Positions 61,671 through 64,000 of a DNA stretch of 64,000 bases are shown here, piece after piece. How positions within the stretch are numbered: the first letter of the stretch is position 1; each line of letters begins with the position of its first letter. Origin of the DNA: Vanilla planifolia (lineage: Eukaryota > Streptophyta > Magnoliopsida > Asparagales > Orchidaceae). The DNA lies in the NCBI GenBank assembly GCA_023846275.1, contig CM043877.1:10709107-10773106 (forward strand), written 5' to 3'. Below the pieces are notes generated by a model, which saw nothing but the letters and a program-made list of their open reading frames with translations, was not told where the DNA came from and made no database searches. The position numbers were made by a program, and so were the translations under genes.

Positions 61671-64000
61671 GCGTTTTTTCTTATACCTCAGCTCTTGCAG
61701 TCTGGATAATTTAAGTGTCATGTAAGGATCCTTTATTTTCTACATATAGTTACCAATTAATCTCTAGCTTTAGTAAAATGCCTAAAATGATACTATATTT
61801 ATTGCTAATTTGCTATGCAGAAAATATACTGAAACTATTTTTAGATGCAGAATTTACATTATGATTTTAAATTACCAAGTTAAAAATGGTTTATTGTACC
61901 AAAGGAGTTATAGTTTATCCTTCATTCATTCTATAATTTAAGTGAGTAATGGATTTTGTTCTATGCATACGGAACAGCCTTTATAGGTGAAATGGGAGCT
62001 TTGGATCTGTTGAGCTTCATCCCTTCCCTCTGTACACTTCAAGTGGGCCAAGGGGTAATTTGGCTGGTGTTTTATTTTTTTTGCTATAGAGGGATACATG
62101 CTTATCTAAAACAAGCAAAGAACCAAAACTTGACCAGCAGGGGTCAACTGCGTCAAGCCAAGAGGTAAGGGTTCCTGTTTCTTTCTTATTATTTCTTTAC
62201 ATGGCAGACACAATTTGTCATCATCAAAATTATCTTATCATGCAAGAGTCAGACAAAGTTCTTACATTGATAACTATTACTATTTGCACTCGAACTTCCA
62301 TTTCTCCTACTTCTTGTCCCCCTTGTCTTGCCTTCCCTCTATGGCAGAACAGAAAAATGTATATTAAACATGTTCAGCAACATTTGGTTTGAATCACTTG
62401 TGCCTGAACCTTGCCTTTTACTAGTGTGGATCTTGTTAAGGAAACAAGGAGTTGGTTTCATCTGGGTAATGTGAAAAATTGTAGTTTAAAGTTTTGAATG
62501 TGTATGAAAACCTATCACCGACTTATGTTTGCAATTTTGAGAAGCATGCTTGTAGATTTTGTTTTTTTGGTGGCATTTACCACCAAATCTCTTAACTGCT
62601 TACAATATTTCGAGTAGTTCTGTGGCATATGTTGATATTACTTTTTTTATTAACATGGAGGACCTCAAACTGAGACATTATTGTTTGTTTAGATGGTGCA
62701 GCAATTGTTTAATCTCCTTCTTTAGCAATGCTTTGGTGGGATGTCTCTATGACAAAAACTCACCTTATTTTTATTCTAGTCAATAACATATAAGAAACGA
62801 GGGAGGTGTGAGATATTAATTTTGCCACACCTCACTTGCCCTTTTTATCCTATAAAACATAATCTGGAAAATATTAAGCTAAGTGATAAAATTGAAGACA
62901 TCATCAAATTTCTTAAGAAAAAGTGATGATAAAACAATAACATTCATTTCAGACTACTTCTAAAAAAACTAATAAAACTTTGGCAGAAGTCACAATAAAG
63001 CGTGACAAAATTGTAAAGTTCAATAATCTATATATAGTTTCAGAATATATAATGCATGATAATGACAACTTAAAATTCACCTACAACATTTTCTCCAAAA
63101 CTTATATTAGCTATTATTGGGTTCCTTTTCTCGGTGCACATCTATAATGCAAGTTGGGGAGAGCTTCATAGTTTAGTAAATAAATTGATAATTACAAATT
63201 AAGTTAAGATGTGATGTAATAAAGAGAATTAATCAATGATTACAATAGAGAGATAAAAAATAAATGATCTTTATGATGTACTCATCAAAAGAATGTCATC
63301 GAGATATAATGCATATCATGTTCATATTCATTGATTTTGTATAATCAATTTATGTTTTTTATGTTAGTGCTTTTCCTTATAATTTTTTAATCATATTTTA
63401 GATGCTAATTTTATTATTTTCTTTCTCAAAATAAAGTCCATGCTTTCCCAAAATGACTATCATTCTTGTTTCCATTGGATCCCATCATATCTCATATATA
63501 TCTAGCATGTAATTATCTCATATCAAGACTTAAGCCCATAGGCATACCATCTTATTATTGGTCATCCAGTCTATGGCAATAGCGATATTATATTATCTAG
63601 TGATAGTTGAGAAAGAGATCCAATGCCAAACTATTTATTAAGCTATGGCAAATCGACATTCTTCTCATGCCCTTGCTTTTTCTTGGTTTATTCGAATGGT
63701 GCTAATTAATAAAGGTGTTGGTCGATTTATATGCTCTGTTTAATATCAAAGGCATTTGAAGGTCTTATCTAACTCTTTCACTCATCTTTGGGGTAGCATT
63801 CAACTATTACGATTTCCTCATCTTATTGAACATACGCTTGTTATGGTTAAGGAAAAAGAGCAAATCAGGCATATGATTGTCACATGGCCTTTGGGGTAAT
63901 GATTCAATAGAGCAACAATTGATTTAGATGGCTCTTTTATGACAAACATCCCATATCATCACAACATCGACTTATTTTGGTCTTTCTTGTGTTGACATTA
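61671..64000. other. PPR 3' flank and right-hand intergenic region
   Basis: AT-rich sequence with no gene that I can support. The frames at 61956-62168, 62201-62392 and 62559-62786 are unrecognisable and look like chance frames. A possible decayed LTR fragment near 63.47-63.62 kb is listed separately. Confidence 0.7.
63470..63620. repeat. possible decayed relative of the solo LTR
   Basis: The order atcccatcatatctcatat, then cccataggcataccatc, then ggtcatccagtctatggc resembles 50390-50475 of the solo LTR (atcatatcatatcac, cccgtaggcatatcgtggctggcc). Similarity is short and by eye, so this is tentative. Confidence 0.25.

Noticed and set aside
1..64000. CRISPR arrays, bacterial operons, tRNA or rRNA genes
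   Set aside because: No spaced identical short repeats, no prokaryotic gene arrangement and no recognisable tRNA or rRNA sequence. The window is plant nuclear DNA. A tRNAscan run would be needed to exclude a cryptic tRNA.

Overview
This window is nuclear DNA of a flowering plant. The evidence is GT-AG introns of very different sizes, a plant-type AP-1 clathrin adaptor gene, a P-class pentatricopeptide repeat (PPR) gene, a plant L1-type LINE with a DUF4283/zinc-knuckle ORF1 and an RNase H-bearing ORF2, Ty3/gypsy relics, and a solo LTR. The non-coding background is very AT-rich. The first exons of the AP-1 gene and the 5' end of the PPR gene are clearly GC/C-rich and become AT-richer downstream. 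Such a gradient is commoner in monocots, so a non-grass monocot is my guess, not a demonstration.

Layout. (1) Positions 560-36024, minus strand: a gene of more than 35 kb encoding a CinA-like domain fused to a nucleotidylyltransferase domain carrying GSFNPLHDGH. I reconstructed nine exons with an uninterrupted frame (271 codons). The 3' end lies beyond the left edge. Introns 3 (17.5 kb), 4 (7.8 kb) and 8 (6.6 kb) hold most of the transposon debris: gypsy relics near 3.7-4.3, 11.5-13.7 and 17.4-17.9 kb, a 59-bp minisatellite near 31 kb, an unexplained GC-richer repeat block at 29.4-30.2 kb, and a nearly full-length but disabled LINE at about 21.9-28.9 kb in the same orientation as the host gene. 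(2) Positions 36025-41252: an AT-rich 5.2-kb gap between two divergently transcribed genes. (3) Positions 41253-55865, plus strand: the AP-1 complex medium (mu) subunit. Eleven exons join into exactly 428 codons. Intron 5 is 11.3 kb and holds a 1956-bp solo LTR flanked by the 5-bp duplication CTAAA. (4) Positions 59865-61670, plus strand: an intronless P-class PPR gene. (5) The remaining right arm is AT-rich, with a possible gypsy protease relic near 58 kb and a possible decayed LTR near 63.5 kb.

The three genes do not form a pathway. The AP-1 mu subunit sorts cargo at the trans-Golgi network, the PPR protein should act on organellar RNA, and the CinA/nucleotidylyltransferase protein is probably connected with pyridine-nucleotide metabolism but is uncharacterised as far as I can tell. 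The most interesting items are that fusion protein, whose CinA half lacks the usual ESCTGG-type motif, and its giant intron that tolerates a sense-oriented LINE. I found no evidence for a wholly new type of system.
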